DNA of 62,177 bases from Myxococcaceae bacterium (GCA_004173515.1 SECN01000004.1:1-62177), one strand, 5' to 3'. Positions 15,942-24,634 are shown, numbered from the stretch's first letter. The notes: generated from the letters alone by a model not told the origin. A program made the numbers and translations.

Positions 15942-16772
15942 TCAGCCTTCGTGCCAGGACCAGGCGATCCAGTAGCCGTAGTCGTACGGGGCCCGACGCG
16001 CCCAGTTCTTGTTCAGGTTGTCCCGGCGGTAGGCGGCCGTCTCCGACTCCGGGCCGGTGGACACCAGCTCGCCCGTGTCATTGGCCCACCAGTCCTCGAC
16101 GGCCCAGAACCAGGCGGACTTGAACGTGTCCGAATCCCCGATGGCCTTCTCCACCCAGTCCTCCGGCACCTCGTCCGTGGTCTCGCTGTCCAGCGACGTG
16201 TCGCGGTAGCCCATCACGTACTCCAGCCCCTGCCAGAGCGCGGGCCCCCACTGCTGATCCGGTTGGGTGTGCACGCTGTAGCAGGTGAACCACAGCGCCC
16301 AGCGTGTGCTGCCCGCATAAGGGTAGGCGTAGGACCCGCCCTGCTCTCCCAGACGGAAGTCGTGCGAGCTGAACGTGCAACTGGAGCTGGTCCCCGCGCT
16401 GCACACCGACGCAGTGAACGCCTGGCCCGCGGAGTAGTTCGGCGCGGAGCCGTGCCCCGAATAGGCGATGATGTCCGAGTCGTCGCTGAAGAAGTTGTCC
16501 TGGCCGCCGAGCGTGTCTTCGATGTAGTCGCTCGCCCAGACCGACGCATTGGCGAACTTGTGCATCCGGTTGTGCCCGCGCGACGCCAGCGCCGCGTCGA
16601 ACATGTCCATCTGATCGCCGGTGTAGCTCAGGGAGCTGTTGCTGCAAGCACAGCCGCCCCAGTTGTTCATGTAGGAAGCCGAATAGCTGAAGGCTTCCGC
16701 GGTGCCGGGCAACTGGGTCAGCATCGCCAACAGCGCGGCTGTCCATTGCATCGGGATACGAAACACTTTCAC
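15942..16772 (-). CDS. Secreted DUF6345-type protein with caspase-like His/Cys pair
   Basis: A 276-residue secreted protein. The GTG start at 16772 gives a signal peptide ending near GTAEA; an ATG 21 bases later is an alternative. The mature part has DIIAYSGHGSAPN followed about 60 residues later by WALWFTCYSVH, a His-Gly and Cys pair. This spacing is typical of DUF6345 proteins and of the caspase/gingipain/CHAT (clan CD) fold. A CACS pair and several other cysteines may form disulfides. The inferred function is an extracytoplasmic cysteine protease or a related inactive fold. It is first in a two-gene unit with the lipoprotein that follows. Confidence 0.62.
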   Translation of the reverse strand: MKVFRIPMQWTAALLAMLTQLPGTAEAFSYSASYMNNWGGCACSNSSLSYTGDQMDMFDAALASRGHNRMHKFANASVWASDYIEDTLGGQDNFFSDDSDIIAYSGHGSAPNYSAGQAFTASVCSAGTSSSCTFSSHDFRLGEQGGSYAYPYAGSTRWALWFTCYSVHTQPDQQWGPALWQGLEYVMGYRDTSLDSETTDEVPEDWVEKAIGDSDTFKSAWFWAVEDWWANDTGELVSTGPESETAAYRRDNLNKNWARRAPYDYGYWIAWSWHEG

Positions 16773-16947
16773 GTGGACCCGTCCTTTCCCTCGAATAACG
16801 GGAAAGTGAGTCTAGCGCTGAATCGTGGAAAAGTACGAGGCCGGTGCGCTGCCCCGGCCGGTTTCCAGCCAGGCGTGCAGGACGACTGCCTGACTCGAAG
16901 CCGGCATTGTCGGCTCGACAACCCTCCGGGCGCTGGCACCTGCCGCC

Positions 16948-17559
16948 TTACGGGGGCGTCCCCTTGAGGCGGCGGTTTTCGGCCTCCAGCTCCGCGATGC
17001 GCTGCTCCAGCCGCTGGATCGCCTGGGCCACCTCGGAGGCGTCGAGCTTCCGCGGAATGTGTTGCGGACAGTTCACGTCCCAGGCGCTCACCTGGATGAG
17101 GATCACCTGCTCGGGGCGCGCCCGGCCCTCGGAGGGGGCCAGTTGGGCCAGCAGCTCCTGCGTCGCGGGGACCACGCGTGCCGTGCCCCAGACCTTGACG
17201 CGGCGCTGGCGCGCATAGTCGATGAGGAAGAGGCAGACACGATCGTTCTCGGACAGGTTGCCCGTGGAGATGTACTGACGGTTGCCCACGAAGTCGACGA
17301 ACCCGAGCGTGTGCGGGCCGAGCGCCCGGATGAAGCCTCGGGGGCCACCCCGGTGCTGGAGGTAGGGCTGCCCGTCGGCATTGGTGGTGGCGAGGAACCC
17401 CGTGTCCACCTGCGCCAGGAACTCACGCAGGTCCTCCGTCACCTCGGTTTCGAAGCCACCGGCACGCTCCATCCGCGCGTACGCGGTCCGGGAGCCGCGC
17501 TCGCTCTGCACCCGCTTCACCGCCGGGGAGAAGGCCACATCGCTTGAGAGGGATTTCAT
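16948..17559 (-). CDS. Pyridoxamine 5'-phosphate oxidase-like flavin protein
   Basis: A 203-residue protein of the split-barrel PPOX family. The core contains GFLATTNADGQPYLQHRGGPRG, the FVDFVGNRQYISTGNL segment and VCLFLIDYARQRRVKVWG, all typical of FMN- or F420-binding members. A C-terminal ~35-residue coiled coil (AIQRLEQRIAELEAENRRLKG) is an unusual extension that may mediate dimerisation. The start at 17559 matches family length; longer in-frame extensions run into the divergent regulator. It is transcribed away from a LysR gene across a 78-base gap, a classic regulator-target arrangement. Confidence 0.82.
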   Translation of the reverse strand: MKSLSSDVAFSPAVKRVQSERGSRTAYARMERAGGFETEVTEDLREFLAQVDTGFLATTNADGQPYLQHRGGPRGFIRALGPHTLGFVDFVGNRQYISTGNLSENDRVCLFLIDYARQRRVKVWGTARVVPATQELLAQLAPSEGRARPEQVILIQVSAWDVNCPQHIPRKLDASEVAQAIQRLEQRIAELEAENRRLKGTPP

Positions 17560-17620
17560 GGTTGAGCCCAAGGTACGAACCCCCTGCTTCGTCAACAATG
17601 GCCCGTTTGTGGTAACAGTA

Positions 17621-17635
17621 TTCCAGGGAGTGGAA
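17621..17635 (+). promoter_or_regulatory. LysR-type T-N11-A dyad overlapping the lysR ribosome-binding site
   Basis: Arms TTCCA (17621-17625) and TGGAA (17631-17635) flank GGGAG. T at 17622 and A at 17634 are separated by 11 bases, the classic LysR half-site spacing. It ends 2 bases before the regulator's ATG and overlaps its Shine-Dalgarno, suggesting negative autoregulation of the regulator and control of the divergent PPOX gene. Confidence 0.4.
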
Positions 17636-17637
17636 CA

Positions 17638-18537
17638 ATGGATCGGATCGAGGAATGGCGCCTCTATGTGTCCGTCGCGAGCCTGGGGAGCTTCATCGAG
17701 GCCGCCCGCGCGCACTCGCGGTCCCCCCAGAGCGTCACCCGCGCCGTGGCCGCGTTGGAGATGCGACTGGGCACACGCCTGCTGAACAGGACCACCCGAT
17801 CCGTCTCGCTGACGGGGGAGGGTGAGCGCTACCTCGAGCGCGGCCGCAGTGCGCTGGCGGAATTCGATCTGCTCGAAGCGCCCTCTGACGCCCGGACGGA
17901 GCTGCGCGGCATGCTGTCCGTGACGGCGTCGGTGTTGTTCGGCCAGCGTCACCTCATGCCCGTGGTGGCGGAGTTCCTGCAGGCCCATCCCCAACTGGAC
18001 CTGCGGCTCACCCTGCTCGATCGCGTGGTCTCGCTTGCGGAGGAGGGCATCGACCTGGGCGTGCGGATCGGAGCGCTCTCCGATTCGGCGCTGCGGGCCC
18101 GCCGGGTGGGGCACGTGCGCTCGGTCATCTGCGCGAGCCCGGCGTACCTGAAGCGCGCGGGCGTGCCGAAGGAGCCGGAGGCGCTGGCCCGCCATGCGTG
18201 CATCGCGTTCACGACCACGACCCCCATCGCGGACCGGTGGGCCTTCCCGAGCGGCGGAAAGCGGGAGCACAGCGTCGCCGTGCACCCGCGACTGCGCGTC
18301 AACACGGCCCAGGCGGCCATCGAGGCCGCGCTGGCGGGGGTGGGGCTCGCGAGGGTCCTCTCCTACCAGGTGGATTCATTGCTCGCGGAGAAGCAGCTGC
18401 GCGTGGTGCTTGAACCGTTCGAGCCGGAGCCGGTCCCGGTGCACCTCGTGCACCTGCCGGGCCCCCAGAGCCGGGCGGCGGTGGCCTTCCTGGAGTTCGC
18501 GGCCGAGCGGCTGCGCAAGCGTCTCGGCGCTTCGTAG
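17638..18537 (+). CDS. LysR family transcriptional regulator
   Basis: A 299-residue DNA-binding regulator. The N-terminal winged helix-turn-helix is clear (ASLGSFIEAARAHSRSPQSV), followed by a periplasmic-binding-protein-like effector domain from about residue 90. Length and layout match the LysR family (CrgA/DsdC-like subgroup). It is divergent from the PPOX gene, which is its likely target. A T-N11-A dyad covers its ribosome-binding site. Effector unknown. Confidence 0.9.
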   Translation: MDRIEEWRLYVSVASLGSFIEAARAHSRSPQSVTRAVAALEMRLGTRLLNRTTRSVSLTGEGERYLERGRSALAEFDLLEAPSDARTELRGMLSVTASVLFGQRHLMPVVAEFLQAHPQLDLRLTLLDRVVSLAEEGIDLGVRIGALSDSALRARRVGHVRSVICASPAYLKRAGVPKEPEALARHACIAFTTTTPIADRWAFPSGGKREHSVAVHPRLRVNTAQAAIEAALAGVGLARVLSYQVDSLLAEKQLRVVLEPFEPEPVPVHLVHLPGPQSRAAVAFLEFAAERLRKRLGAS

Positions 18538-18660
18538 GTCCAATCGAAGCCGATGCCGATGCTGGAACCACCACGTCGGGCTGCGCCTCGCGGCGGTGGC
18601 GCTGGGTGCGTCCCGCCGGGGCAGGGCGGTGCTCATCGGCCCGCGCGTCGATGGACAGGT

Positions 18661-18721
18661 CCCGCACGGAAGTGGATGAGCCTCCGGGCGAGCAGCCCGC
18701 GCCCCCGCTCTTCCGTGCGGG
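18661..18721. terminator. Large hairpin between convergent lysR and adh genes
   Basis: A perfect 12-base inverted repeat, CCCGCACGGAAG (18661-18672) with CTTCCGTGCGGG (18710-18721). The loop itself contains a GGGC/GCCC mini-hairpin. It sits between two convergent genes and probably acts as a bidirectional terminator. The rest of the gap (18538-18660) shows no gene. Confidence 0.55.
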
Positions 18722-18727
18722 CACGGC

Positions 18728-19744
18728 TCACCGAAGCTTGAGCACGACCCGGAAGCGGGCGTGGTTGCCCATCATCCGCTCATAGGCGTCATTGGCGCGC
18801 TCGAGCGGGAACACTTCGTTGCGGGAGCGCACGTCGGCGAGCGCGCTGAAGGCCATGGTGTCCTGCGAGTCCTGGGGCACGCCGCTCGGCCAGCCCTGGA
18901 CGCGCTGCCGCTTCGAGAGCAGTTGCATGCTGCTGACGGGGATGGGCTCCGCGCCCGCGCCCAGCAGCAACAGGGTGCCATTGCGTCCCAGGCCTCCAAT
19001 CAGCTCGCCCGCCAGGCTGCTGCTCGATGCGGTCATCATGATGACGCGCGCCCCACCGAGCTTCTGGAGGGCCTTGGCCACCGGGCCCTGCTCCGTGTCG
19101 ATGTACTCGTGCGCGCCCAGCTCCAGCGCGAGCTGTCGTTTGTCCGCCCCCCGTGAGATGGCAACGGTCCGGTAGCCCAACTTGCGGGCATATTGGATGG
19201 CCAGGTGCCCCAGCCCTCCAATGCCTTGCACCGCCACCAGCTCCCCCGGCCGCACGTCCATGTGGCGCAAGGAATTGAAGGTGGTGACACCCGCGCAGAG
19301 CAGGGGTGCGGCGTCCACGGAGCTCATGCCCTCGGGCACCCGCGCGAGCGCCTCCTGGGGCGCGACCATGTACTCCGCATAGCCGCCGTCGTAGCTGATG
19401 CCACACACCTGCTGCACTTCACACGTGACGAAGTCGCCCTCCCGGCAGGCGGTGCATTGACCGCAGTGGCCTCCGTGCCAGCCCACGCCGACGTGCTGGC
19501 CCACCTTCCACGCCGTCACCCCGGGGCCCACCTGGTCGATGCGGCCCACCACCTCATGGCCTGGGGTCCGTGGATACTGGACGGGCATCCAGCCCTCCTT
19601 GGTGATGGCATCACTGTGACAGACGCCACAGGCCTCCACCGCGAGGCGCACCTGCCCGGGACCCGGTTCCGGCACGTCACGCTCGACGAGTTCGAGCGGG
19701 CCCTTCGCCTGCCGCACCTGTACCGCCTTCATCTTCCTGGCCAT
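18728..19744 (-). CDS. Zinc-dependent alcohol dehydrogenase (AdhP-like)
   Basis: A 338-residue medium-chain dehydrogenase. Catalytic zinc ligands lie in CGVCHSD and PGHEVVG. The structural zinc cluster GHCGQCTACREGDFVTC has all four cysteines. The Rossmann motif is VQGIGGLGHLAIQYA. These match NAD(P)-dependent alcohol dehydrogenases of the AdhP/AdhA type, which interconvert primary alcohols and aldehydes in the cytoplasm. The length is standard. The gene is monocistronic by spacing: convergent with lysR and 122 bases downstream of a membrane-protein gene. Confidence 0.88.
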   Translation of the reverse strand: MARKMKAVQVRQAKGPLELVERDVPEPGPGQVRLAVEACGVCHSDAITKEGWMPVQYPRTPGHEVVGRIDQVGPGVTAWKVGQHVGVGWHGGHCGQCTACREGDFVTCEVQQVCGISYDGGYAEYMVAPQEALARVPEGMSSVDAAPLLCAGVTTFNSLRHMDVRPGELVAVQGIGGLGHLAIQYARKLGYRTVAISRGADKRQLALELGAHEYIDTEQGPVAKALQKLGGARVIMMTASSSSLAGELIGGLGRNGTLLLLGAGAEPIPVSSMQLLSKRQRVQGWPSGVPQDSQDTMAFSALADVRSRNEVFPLERANDAYERMMGNHARFRVVLKLR

Positions 19745-19866
19745 CCGCGTCTCCGTGGGTATGAAGAACGCGGATAAGCTAAGGGCTCCTCACAACCCGT
19801 GGCGCTGACCGCCAGGCAGGCGAACGGGCGGGGGGACGGCCGCTATCCTTGTCGGGGCAAGGGGGC

Positions 19867-20397
19867 TCAATGGGAGTGAGGTTGCTCTCCGGGCAGCCTC
19901 GCTCGCATGCCGACGTCCAGCCAGGGCTCGAGCGCCAGTTGGACGCCGCAAGCCGTGACGGTGATGAGCGCGGCGGCGAGGCCCGGAGCCTGCGAGACAC
20001 CCGCGACGGCCGCGACGACGATGACCCAGGGCCGGATCAAGGTGAACGGCCCCAGGAGCACGACGCTCGCGAGCGTCCTCACGTCGGCCTCCGCCGTCGC
20101 CCAGACGCCCATCCCCACCAAGGTCAGGGTCGTGTACGGCAGGAGCACCCAGAGCATCGCCTGCGCGCAGGCCAGCAGTTGCGAGAAGAGCGGGGGCGCG
20201 AGCGTGCACGCCACGGCGATCCCAACTCCCAGTCCCATGACGGAAAACAGGCCCCGCAGCAGTCCGCGACGGATGGCGGCCCGGTAGAAGTCGGCCTTGA
20301 AGATGCGTGCATCCCGGCCCGTGGCGACCCGGAACCCGGCGAACGCCGCATCCGTGACGGACAGCAACCCGAGCAGCAACGGGACGAGCACGTTCAT
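19867..20397 (-). CDS. Polytopic membrane protein coupled to a methyltransferase gene
   Basis: A 176-residue hydrophobic protein with about five membrane segments; no known family recognised. Its ATG (20397) overlaps the stop of the upstream methyltransferase gene by 4 bases, so the two are translationally coupled. A role next to a membrane lipid or quinone-like substrate of that methyltransferase is a reasonable but unproven guess. Longer in-frame extensions read through the methyltransferase gene and are rejected. Confidence 0.68.
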   Translation of the reverse strand: MNVLVPLLLGLLSVTDAAFAGFRVATGRDARIFKADFYRAAIRRGLLRGLFSVMGLGVGIAVACTLAPPLFSQLLACAQAMLWVLLPYTTLTLVGMGVWATAEADVRTLASVVLLGPFTLIRPWVIVVAAVAGVSQAPGLAAALITVTACGVQLALEPWLDVGMRARLPGEQPHSH

Positions 20398-21359
20398 CGC
20401 GTGGGCCCCAGCCTCGAGCGCAGCGGGCCCAGGCGGCGCAGGAGTGGCTCCCACAGCTCGGCACGGGCGCCGAGCGTGGCGGTCATCGGGCGGAGGATGA
20501 CCCCGATGAAGGAGCGGGCGCCATCGAGGGACGCGCACGTGAACCCGGACGCGGAGCGCGCGGCGGACAGCAGCGTCTGCGTGGAGTGCACGCGTCGCGC
20601 GGAGACGACGCCATCGTGACGCGCGAGGGGCTCCCGCATGCGGGCCTGGTGGAACAACCACGAACCCAGGGGGGCAACCACCGAGCGCTGGATGTCGTAG
20701 TGGACGAACGCGTACCCCGGGCGCTGGCCCGCGAAGAACGCGTTCAGGTCGTCGCCGCGAAAGTGATGCATCACCCCCGTGGAGATGAAGACGTGCCCCG
20801 GCTGCTGGAGCTGGAAGGCATTGGCGACCTTGAGCTCACAGGTGAGCGACTCCTCTTCCGCGAGCCGCCGGGCGCCTTCAATCAGCGTCACGTTCATGTC
20901 GCAGCCGATAAGCTCCACGTCGCGCCCCAGCCGGCCATGCGCCGCGAGCGCGCGGACGGCGTAGCCAAGCCCGCAGCCCACGTCGACGACCCGCAGCGGG
21001 GGCTTCACGCCGGAGTCGCGCAGCGCCTGGAGCAGCGGCACCAGCACCGCGCGAAGGCGGTCTGCCTGGAGGAACTCCTCGCTCAGCCGCTGCAACTCGA
21101 TGTGCGAGCGCAGGAGCGCCGCGCCGCAGGCCTCGGAGTCGAGCGTGTCATTCGAAGCCGGGAGCCCTTGCACGAGCCGCGCGGCCGAGCGCTGACCGTT
21201 CGCCTCGAGCCGCGCCACCACCGCCGAGCGGGACACCGGCCTTGGCCGGAGCGTCGCGATGTCGTAGTCGACGATGAGGTCGGAGATCTCGAGCGGGTCG
21301 GAGGGCACGACGGCATCTTCCCGGGGGTGGTTGCTGGCGGAGGTGGGAGTGTACCGCAT
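20394..21359 (-). CDS. Class I SAM-dependent methyltransferase
   Basis: A 321-residue protein with the SAM-binding motif I, LRVVDVGCGLGYAVRAL, around residue 125. It is followed by ELIGCDMNVTLIEGARRL and the post-motif GHVFISTGVMHHFRG segment. The N-terminal ~100 residues and C-terminal ~90 residues are not recognised and may define the substrate. It is translationally coupled to the downstream membrane protein. Substrate unknown. Confidence 0.82.
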   Translation of the reverse strand: MRYTPTSASNHPREDAVVPSDPLEISDLIVDYDIATLRPRPVSRSAVVARLEANGQRSAARLVQGLPASNDTLDSEACGAALLRSHIELQRLSEEFLQADRLRAVLVPLLQALRDSGVKPPLRVVDVGCGLGYAVRALAAHGRLGRDVELIGCDMNVTLIEGARRLAEEESLTCELKVANAFQLQQPGHVFISTGVMHHFRGDDLNAFFAGQRPGYAFVHYDIQRSVVAPLGSWLFHQARMREPLARHDGVVSARRVHSTQTLLSAARSASGFTCASLDGARSFIGVILRPMTATLGARAELWEPLLRRLGPLRSRLGPTR

Positions 21360-21402
21360 CGCGCCTTCGCCCCAGGACCGTGAAGGCTCCAGCCCCCGGC
21401 GC

Positions 21403-21436
21403 CGGGGTTAACCCCGTTTAATCCCGCTTAACCCCT
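21403..21436. promoter_or_regulatory. Three TTAAYCCC repeats at 10-base period with a 14-base palindrome
   Basis: CGGGGTTAACCCCG (21403-21416) is a perfect palindrome. Its right half begins a set of three repeats, TTAACCCCG (21408), TTAATCCCG (21418) and TTAACCCCT (21428), spaced exactly 10 bases apart, one per helical turn. They lie in the divergent promoter between the methyltransferase and the glycoside hydrolase. They look like an operator for a cooperatively binding regulator. Seen directly; role inferred. Confidence 0.5.
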
Positions 21437-21537
21437 GGCTCCGTGGCCCCGTTGGTAGAGCGGTGCCGCCAGCAGGGATGGCGCAACCCGAGGGGGAGTC
21501 TTTCATGGGACGCGGGACGGTTTGGAAGGGCATCAAC

Positions 21538-23469
21538 ATGAAGCGCGGACAATGGCAACGGGCCGCATGGCAATTCGGGAGGCTGCTCACCGTGGGACTC
21601 GGGCTGCTGGCGCCGGAGGCGCTTGCGCAATGCCCGCACTTTTCGAGCCTCCAGGCTCGCATCCAACTGGTCGCGGCCACAACGGGATGGGCCTCCAGCG
21701 CCAACATCATCCAGGGCCAGCGCTTCCGGGTGGGGGCCCTGAAGAACGGCACGAACGATCTGGCCGCCAGGGAATATGTCCTCTTGAAGGTCACCGGCCC
21801 CAACGGCTACGAGGTGAACCCCCCCGTCAACGGCGTGTTTGTCGACGCACCCTATGCGGGGACGTATCAACTGACGGCGAAATGCATTGATGGCTCCCTT
21901 GCGGCCACTGCCTCCGTGACGGCGACGGCGACGACCCCCGGTACTCCTGCCCAGCGGCCCAACCTCCGCGCGATTGGCATTCGTCCCGGCATCGAGCTCT
22001 ACAAGGGAAACCAGGCGCAGATCGACGCATGGGATCGGGAAAGCTTGAAGAAGGTGGCCGAAGCGGGTGCGGTGGCCACGCACCTCGGCTTCAGCTGGGA
22101 GGACATCCAACCCAACTCGCGCACGCAACCGTATGATTGGACCGGCGCGGAGGCGCAATACGCGGCGGCACTTGAAAGAGGCCTGCTGCCATTTGTCTTT
22201 ACCGGAAACACCCCGCACTGGGCCCTTCCGGCGGGTTCCACCTTTCCTCACCGCTCTCCTCCCGACGAGCAGTACGCGGCGGATTTCGAGTACTTCTTCC
22301 GTGAGCTGTCCGCGCGTTTCTGCAATCGCGTGCGCTACTACGAGTTCTGGAACGAGCCGAATGGCTGCTCCTGGGTGAACGACCATTGCTCCAATGGCCA
22401 GCAGGCGCAGGCCGAGCGGTACGCGGACTGGCTGAAGCGCTGGTACGTGGCGATGAAGGAGGGGTGCCCGGACGTGGTGCTCTCCACGGGCGGGCTGGAC
22501 TGCAACGGCCCCAGCACGGGCGCCACGGGATGCAGTCAGTACATCGACTGGATCTACAACCGCATCGGCGGTGAGTACTTCGACGCCATTTCCATCCACC
22601 CCTATGGGCCGAAAGAACCCCAGAGCGGCAACGATCCCTACCTCAACATCCCTGGCATCGAGAATGTTCGCCAGGTGATGGTCGAGCGCAACCAGGGGTG
22701 GAAGAAGATCTGGGCGGACGAATGGGGCTACAACACCCGGGACGAAACCCTCAAGAGCCTCATGGTGGGCCGGGCGTTGGACTGGTTCGAGGATCCCGCC
22801 CACGACTACGTCTTCCAGGCCCGCTACCTGACGGTCCAGGACACGGGGGAGACGCCGGTGGACCACAACTTCGGGCTGATGGACATCGACGCCACGGTCA
22901 GCCCCCCGGTGTTGACCGCGCGGACGAGCTATCCGACCTACCGCACCCACGTGCTGGGGGCCGGGGTCACGGTCATCCCCCTGGCCAATGCCCTGATGGA
23001 GAGCCACACCTCCAGCCAGTACGGCGCCCTGGGATACTGGGGGCCCAATGGAGGCTGGGCGAATCATCTTGAGTACCCACGTCCCGCCAACCAGAACCTG
23101 GGGAAGGTGTTTGGCTACTACTCCGCGGGCTTGTCCGAAACGGTGGGGCAGCTGCTCACCGGACACCGGTTCCAGCTTGGAAAGACGTATGTCTTCAAGA
23201 GCTGGGCTCACGGAGGCGGCGACAACACCGGCGTGGTGCCCTACCAGATCGGCTTCGTCGGGACGGATGGCAATCAGTTCACCTGGGTGACCCTCCAGAC
23301 GAACCTCGTCGCCGTGGGAAACACCTGGTTTGAAACCGCGGGTGTCAGCTTCACGGTCCCTTCGGGGAGCCCCGCCATCGGAAGGCAGATCATGGTCCGT
23401 CTGGGGAAGGGGACCGACGGAGGCATGGGTGACATCTGGTTCGACAACCTGAGCCTCACCGTGCGGTAG
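21538..23469 (+). CDS. Secreted glycoside hydrolase (clan GH-A, TIM barrel)
   Basis: A 643-residue exported enzyme. The ATG at 21538 has a GGAAGG site upstream and starts a signal peptide ending near PEALA; ATG 21505 is an alternative. An N-terminal ~95-residue beta-rich domain is followed by a (beta/alpha)8 hydrolase core. YYEFWNEPNG gives the acid/base Glu273 and IWADEWGYN the nucleophile Glu395, the spacing expected for clan GH-A. HPYGP and a C-terminal ~150-residue carbohydrate-binding-like beta domain are also present. The GH family (5, 39 or a relative) cannot be decided by eye. It probably degrades extracellular or prey polysaccharide. Three iterated repeats lie upstream. Confidence 0.8.
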   Translation: MKRGQWQRAAWQFGRLLTVGLGLLAPEALAQCPHFSSLQARIQLVAATTGWASSANIIQGQRFRVGALKNGTNDLAAREYVLLKVTGPNGYEVNPPVNGVFVDAPYAGTYQLTAKCIDGSLAATASVTATATTPGTPAQRPNLRAIGIRPGIELYKGNQAQIDAWDRESLKKVAEAGAVATHLGFSWEDIQPNSRTQPYDWTGAEAQYAAALERGLLPFVFTGNTPHWALPAGSTFPHRSPPDEQYAADFEYFFRELSARFCNRVRYYEFWNEPNGCSWVNDHCSNGQQAQAERYADWLKRWYVAMKEGCPDVVLSTGGLDCNGPSTGATGCSQYIDWIYNRIGGEYFDAISIHPYGPKEPQSGNDPYLNIPGIENVRQVMVERNQGWKKIWADEWGYNTRDETLKSLMVGRALDWFEDPAHDYVFQARYLTVQDTGETPVDHNFGLMDIDATVSPPVLTARTSYPTYRTHVLGAGVTVIPLANALMESHTSSQYGALGYWGPNGGWANHLEYPRPANQNLGKVFGYYSAGLSETVGQLLTGHRFQLGKTYVFKSWAHGGGDNTGVVPYQIGFVGTDGNQFTWVTLQTNLVAVGNTWFETAGVSFTVPSGSPAIGRQIMVRLGKGTDGGMGDIWFDNLSLTVR

Positions 23470-23474
23470 CGGCC

Positions 23475-23507
23475 GGCAGGGGGCGCTGGTGCAAGGCGCC
23501 CCCTGCC
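23475..23507. terminator. Strong hairpin between convergent genes
   Basis: Perfect 12-base stem, GGCAGGGGGCGC (23475-23486) with GCGCCCCCTGCC (23496-23507), loop 9 bases. It lies between the stop of the glycoside hydrolase and the stop of the convergent aldo/keto reductase. A bidirectional terminator is likely; there is no T-tract. Confidence 0.65.
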
Positions 23508-23525
23508 TCCCTCAATCCCCGGGGC

Positions 23526-24611
23526 TCAGTAGGGCTTTTCGCCCTTCTCCATCACGAACCCGGAGGGCGGCGCGGAGACCCCGTTCACCGTCGTGCCGCC
23601 GTTGTGGATGGCGGGGAACACGGGCTGCATGCTCTGCGGGAACCCGAACGTGGGCTTCGTCAGCGCGTCCAGCCGGCCGCGCTCCTCCGCCGTGAGCTTC
23701 ACGTCGACCGCCTTCACGTTGTCCTCGAGCTGCGCGAGCCGCCGCGCGCCGATGATGGTGGAGCCCACGCCCGGCTGCGACTGCACCCAGGACAGCGCCA
23801 CGCGCGCCGCCGTGCTCTCGTGCGCCTTGGCGATGGCCTCCAGCGCGTCGACGACGGCGTAGGTCTTCTCGTTCAGGAACGGCTCAACGAAGCCTCCCCG
23901 GTCCGCCTTCACCTTCCCCGCGTTCGCGCGCGTGTACTTGCCGCTGAGGATGCCGCTCTTGAGCGGCGACCAGGGCGTGATGCCCAGCCCGTGTTCCAGC
24001 GCCATGGGCACCAGCTCCTGCTCGACGGAGCGCTCGAGCAGCGAGTATTCGATTTGCAGGCCGATGAAGGACGACCAGCCCCGGAAGCGCGCGGTGACGT
24101 TGGCCTCGACGATCTTCCACGCCGGCGTGTCGGAGACGCCCAGGTAGCGGACCTTGCCGGCCCGGACGAGGTCCTCCAGCGCGGCCATCGTCTCGTCGAT
24201 GGGCGTGTGCACGTCCCAGTTGTGCAGCCAGTAGAGGTCGATGTAGTCCGTCTGCAGGCGGCGGAGCGAGTTCTCGCATGCCGAGATGATGGACTTGCGG
24301 CCGGAGCCACCGCCGTTCGGGTCCCCCGGGTAGAGGTTCCCACTGAACTTCGTCGCGATGACCAGCCGCTCACGCCGGGCGGCGTGGCGACCGACGTGGT
24401 CACCGATGATCTTCTCCGAATGGCTCTTCGTGTAGAAGTTCGCGGTGTCGATGAAATTGCCACCGAGTTCAATAAAGCGGTCGATGATGTGCTGGGACTC
24501 CTCGACGCTCGTCCCCCAGCCAAGGTCTTCACCGAACGTCATCGCACCGAGGCACAGCGGGCTCACTCGGAGGCCAGAGCGGCCGAGCGTCACATAGTGG
24601 TCGAGAGGCAT
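23526..24611 (-). CDS. Aldo/keto reductase
   Basis: A 361-residue NADPH-dependent reductase. Catalytic tetrad elements are visible: NFIDTANFYTKSHSE (Asp and Tyr), VIATKFSGN (Lys) and YWLHNWDVHTP (His). The C-terminal GARRLAQLEDNVKAV segment belongs to the cofactor-binding part. It resembles the AKR group that reduces aldehydes and ketones during electrophile stress. It is divergent from a MarR gene with repeated half-sites between them, so it is probably repressed by that regulator and induced by a toxic carbonyl or phenolic compound. Confidence 0.9.
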   Translation of the reverse strand: MPLDHYVTLGRSGLRVSPLCLGAMTFGEDLGWGTSVEESQHIIDRFIELGGNFIDTANFYTKSHSEKIIGDHVGRHAARRERLVIATKFSGNLYPGDPNGGGSGRKSIISACENSLRRLQTDYIDLYWLHNWDVHTPIDETMAALEDLVRAGKVRYLGVSDTPAWKIVEANVTARFRGWSSFIGLQIEYSLLERSVEQELVPMALEHGLGITPWSPLKSGILSGKYTRANAGKVKADRGGFVEPFLNEKTYAVVDALEAIAKAHESTAARVALSWVQSQPGVGSTIIGARRLAQLEDNVKAVDVKLTAEERGRLDALTKPTFGFPQSMQPVFPAIHNGGTTVNGVSAPPSGFVMEKGEKPY

Positions 24612-24634
24612 GGAAGCTCCTGGTACGTGCTATC

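Noticed and set aside
16897..16916. Short AGCCG/CGGCT dyad after the PPOX gene as a terminator
   Set aside because: Only a 5-base stem; common by chance at this GC content.
21436..21480. tRNA-like string (GGTAGAGC) upstream of the glycoside hydrolase
   Set aside because: No acceptor, anticodon or T-arm pairing could be drawn around it.
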